Shown here: positions 62,137 to 64,000 of the stretch, piece by piece
How the letters are laid out: every line of letters starts with the position of its first letter
Position numbering within the stretch: the first letter of the stretch is position 1
Assembly (NCBI GenBank): GCA_003343625.1
Contig: QAKV01000005.1
Span: forward strand, 1 to 64,000
Direction: 5' to 3'
Length of the DNA stretch: 64,000 bases
From: Clostridiales bacterium
GTDB lineage: Bacteria; Bacillota; Clostridia; Lachnospirales; Lachnospiraceae
Translations under genes and position numbers: made by a program
The notes under the pieces: generated by a model
What the model was told of the DNA's origin: nothing
Databases searched by the model: none
What the model saw: the letters and a program-made list of their open reading frames with translations, nothing else

Positions 62137-63164
62137 ATGCGCTGCCCCCTTCTTCGCCTCTTCTGCGACCCGTTTTCCCGTTCCAGCCGTCTGGCTTGTC
62201 CGCGGGCCTCTCTTGCCTCGTATGTTTCGTATGCCTTAACAATTTTTTGCACCAGCGGATGGCGCACCACATCTTTGCTGGTGAGGTTGCAGAACGCGAT
62301 ATCCTCGATACCGGCCAATACCTTCGCAGCCACGTCCAGACCCGAAATACTTCCGGGCGACAAATCTTTCTGGGAGGCATCGCCCGTCACAACCACTTTC
62401 GAACCGAACCCTATTCGGGTCAGAAACATCTTCATCTGAGCCGGTGTGGTGTTCTGCGCTTCATCCAGAATAATATAGGCGTTGTCCAGCGTCCGCCCGC
62501 GCATATAGGCCAGCGGCGCGACTTCAATCAACCCTTTTTCCATATTTTTCTGAAAGCTGTCCGCCCCCATGATCTGGTAAAGGGCGTCGTAGAGAGGGCG
62601 CAGATAGGGATCCACCTTGCTCTGCAGATCGCCGGGAAGGAATCCCAGCTTCTCCCCCGCCTCGATGGCCGGGCGGGTGAGGATGATCCGTTCTACTTCG
62701 TCATTTTTAAAAGCGGTGATCGCCATGGCCATGGCCAGATAGGTTTTCCCCGTGCCGGCAGGTCCCAGACCGAACACGATCATATTGTCCCGAATCGCAT
62801 CCACATATTGCTTCTGCCCCAGGGTTTTGGGCTTCACGGGTTTCCCGCTCACCGTATGGCAGATCAGATCGTCATCGATCACCAGCAGCGCATCGTCGTT
62901 TTTTTCCATCGTCATCGCTATCGCATAATCCACATTCTGTTCCTGAATCTGGTTTCCTCTCTTCGAAATTTCCAAAAGCTGCGCCAGGACGGAAACGGCC
63001 ATATTGACCCGCTCCTCTTCTCCCCTGACTTTCACCGCGCCGTCCCGATCCACTATCGTGACCGAAAAGGCCCGCTCCAGCTTCCTGACATACCGGTCGA
63101 ACTGCCCGAACACATTGGCGATGTGGGCAGCGTCCATTTCCAGTTCCTTTTCCTCAAATGCCAT
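62133..63164 (-). CDS. phoH: PhoH-like ATPase
   Basis: 343 residues. Walker A GPAGTGKTYLAMAMA, Walker B AYIILDEAQNTTPAQMKMFLTRIGFGSK. N-terminal KH-like region. Predicted RNA helicase/nucleotide-binding partner of YbeY. The start overlaps yqfD by 11 bases. Confidence 0.95.
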   Translation of the reverse strand: MAFEEKELEMDAAHIANVFGQFDRYVRKLERAFSVTIVDRDGAVKVRGEEERVNMAVSVLAQLLEISKRGNQIQEQNVDYAIAMTMEKNDDALLVIDDDLICHTVSGKPVKPKTLGQKQYVDAIRDNMIVFGLGPAGTGKTYLAMAMAITAFKNDEVERIILTRPAIEAGEKLGFLPGDLQSKVDPYLRPLYDALYQIMGADSFQKNMEKGLIEVAPLAYMRGRTLDNAYIILDEAQNTTPAQMKMFLTRIGFGSKVVVTGDASQKDLSPGSISGLDVAAKVLAGIEDIAFCNLTSKDVVRHPLVQKIVKAYETYEAREARGQARRLERENGSQKRRRRGQRI

Positions 63165-64000
63165 TCCTTTCGCTCCCGGTCTGTTCTTCGGACGACTCCT
63201 CTCCCCCGGGCAGATCGACGGGCCTTAAAACCACAGCCGCCTCGAGCGACGTCAGCTCTCCCTGAAGGGTGAGGGTATCCGCTTTTCTTATTATTTTAAC
63301 ATCTTTTTGTATAATTTGTACCCCCTTTTCTTCCAAACCCCCAATATTTTTTTCCAGTCGCGCCAAGAGCAGCTGCGCTGCCGTCTCCTCGTCATACATG
63401 GCGTCCACGGGCAGATATTCCCGACACAGGATGGTTCCTGTCCAGAAGGGCAGGTCGATCTGGCCGAACAGACAGGCCCTCTTTTCTTCCGTCACTTCGT
63501 CGTAGCGCAGGAAACCGCAATCCGCAAGGGGAAAGGAATATCGTCGGTTTCCGATGGTAAAAAAGCGATATCGTTTTTCCCTCCCTGTATAATTTTTGTA
63601 TTGATAACTGAGCGGCTGTGCGAGCGAGACGGGCCTCAGACAGGTAAGCACCACGTCGCCGTCCGCCACCACGCCGTCCCATTCCCGCACGGTGCCGTCG
63701 TCGTTGTTCACGGGAATCAGCCCGCTGATGAGGACATCCCCCTTTTTTACTTCGTCCCCGGCTTTCACCTTTGGGATCCCCGATCTGGTCAGGATCTGCG
63801 CCACCACGCCGTCTTTCGCAGCCGTCAGATCAGCGCCCGCCGCATAGCGCTTTTCATCCATGGCATACTCCTCCTGGCTCGGCAGTTCGTTCTCCCGAAT
63901 CCTCACGGTGAGTTTCGTGCCTTCCAGTGTAGCAGAAGTCCAGGTCACGAGGGGGAAAGCTTCCCGAAGGGCTTCCTCCAGCCCCTGCAAATTGAGGCCT
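63154..64000 (-). CDS. yqfD: Sporulation protein YqfD, 5'-truncated by window edge
   Basis: The frame is open to the window edge; about 282 residues are visible. The visible sequence (LEEALREAFPLVTWTSATLEGTKLTVRIRENE; KDGVVAQILTRSGIPKVKAGDEVKKGDVLISGLI) matches the YqfD family, a SpoIIAG-like extracytoplasmic domain. The missing N-terminal part should hold a membrane anchor. In Bacillus it is made under sigma-E. Its presence before phoH-ybeY supports a spore former. Confidence 0.9.
   Translation of the reverse strand, partial: GLNLQGLEEALREAFPLVTWTSATLEGTKLTVRIRENELPSQEEYAMDEKRYAAGADLTAAKDGVVAQILTRSGIPKVKAGDEVKKGDVLISGLIPVNNDDGTVREWDGVVADGDVVLTCLRPVSLAQPLSYQYKNYTGREKRYRFFTIGNRRYSFPLADCGFLRYDEVTEEKRACLFGQIDLPFWTGTILCREYLPVDAMYDEETAAQLLLARLEKNIGGLEEKGVQIIQKDVKIIRKADTLTLQGELTSLEAAVVLRPVDLPGGEESSEEQTGSERNGI

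Overview
The window reads as a chromosome segment of a spore-forming Clostridia, most like a Lachnospiraceae. The evidence is the Gram-positive gene set and order (yqfD-phoH-ybeY, radC-mreBCD-PBP2-minCDE-rodA, rplU-prp-rpmA-obgE), an L27 that begins with a Prp-cleavable extension, a GAAC-N4-GTTC type SOS box, strong AGGAGG ribosome sites and TTGACA/TATAAT promoters. No rRNA, tRNA, tmRNA or CRISPR array was found.

Region 1 (1 to about 7.4 kb) is an AT-richer accessory island. It holds a broken DUF1016/YhcG-type nuclease gene, four degenerate ~46-bp direct repeats, a plus-strand cluster of three overlapping small genes (sigma-region-4-like protein, a frameshifted two-repeat protein, a 59-aa protein), a convergent minus-strand operon of four small genes including a DUF4314 protein, a winged-helix-like gene, and an excisionase-like HTH gene followed by two translationally coupled tyrosine recombinases behind a near-consensus promoter. 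The left end lies outside the window and no att duplication was identified.

Region 2 (7.5-17.1 kb, mostly plus strand) is core chromosome: B12-binding radical SAM protein, its DUF2344 partner, RNase E/G, NUDIX hydrolase, GH13 alpha-glucosidase, cytidylate-kinase-like protein, dtd (minus), ttcA-like thiolase and a XerC/D-like recombinase.

Region 3 (17.2-22 kb) carries a two-component system, then a divergent SOS pair: a LysM membrane protein of YneA type facing lexA, with two consensus promoters and three LexA-box-like sites between them.

Region 4 (22-64 kb) is entirely minus strand, as expected if co-oriented with replication. In chromosomal order: rsfS-yqeK-nadD-yhbY-obgE, rpmA-prp-rplU, rluD-lspA-aroB, sepF-yggS-HlyD-like-P-loop protein, the cell-shape and division operon (dacA-mgsA-rodA-minE-minD-minC-PBP2-mreD-mreC-mreB-radC), a PLP lyase and miaA, mutL-mutS, desulfoferrodoxin, miaB-pepT-proA-FTHF ligase-ynzC-proB, two flavoproteins, a BofC-like exported protein, a MOP flippase, ybeY-phoH-yqfD.

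The least expected signal is a modular structured leader element found immediately upstream of three unrelated genes (lexA, aroB and, in shortened form, miaA), ending in the Shine-Dalgarno of each gene. Other points of interest are the recombinase pair cassette, the tandem repeats with repeated ATG-TAA pairs, the two-repeat orphan protein and a PBP2 with an insert of about 230 residues.
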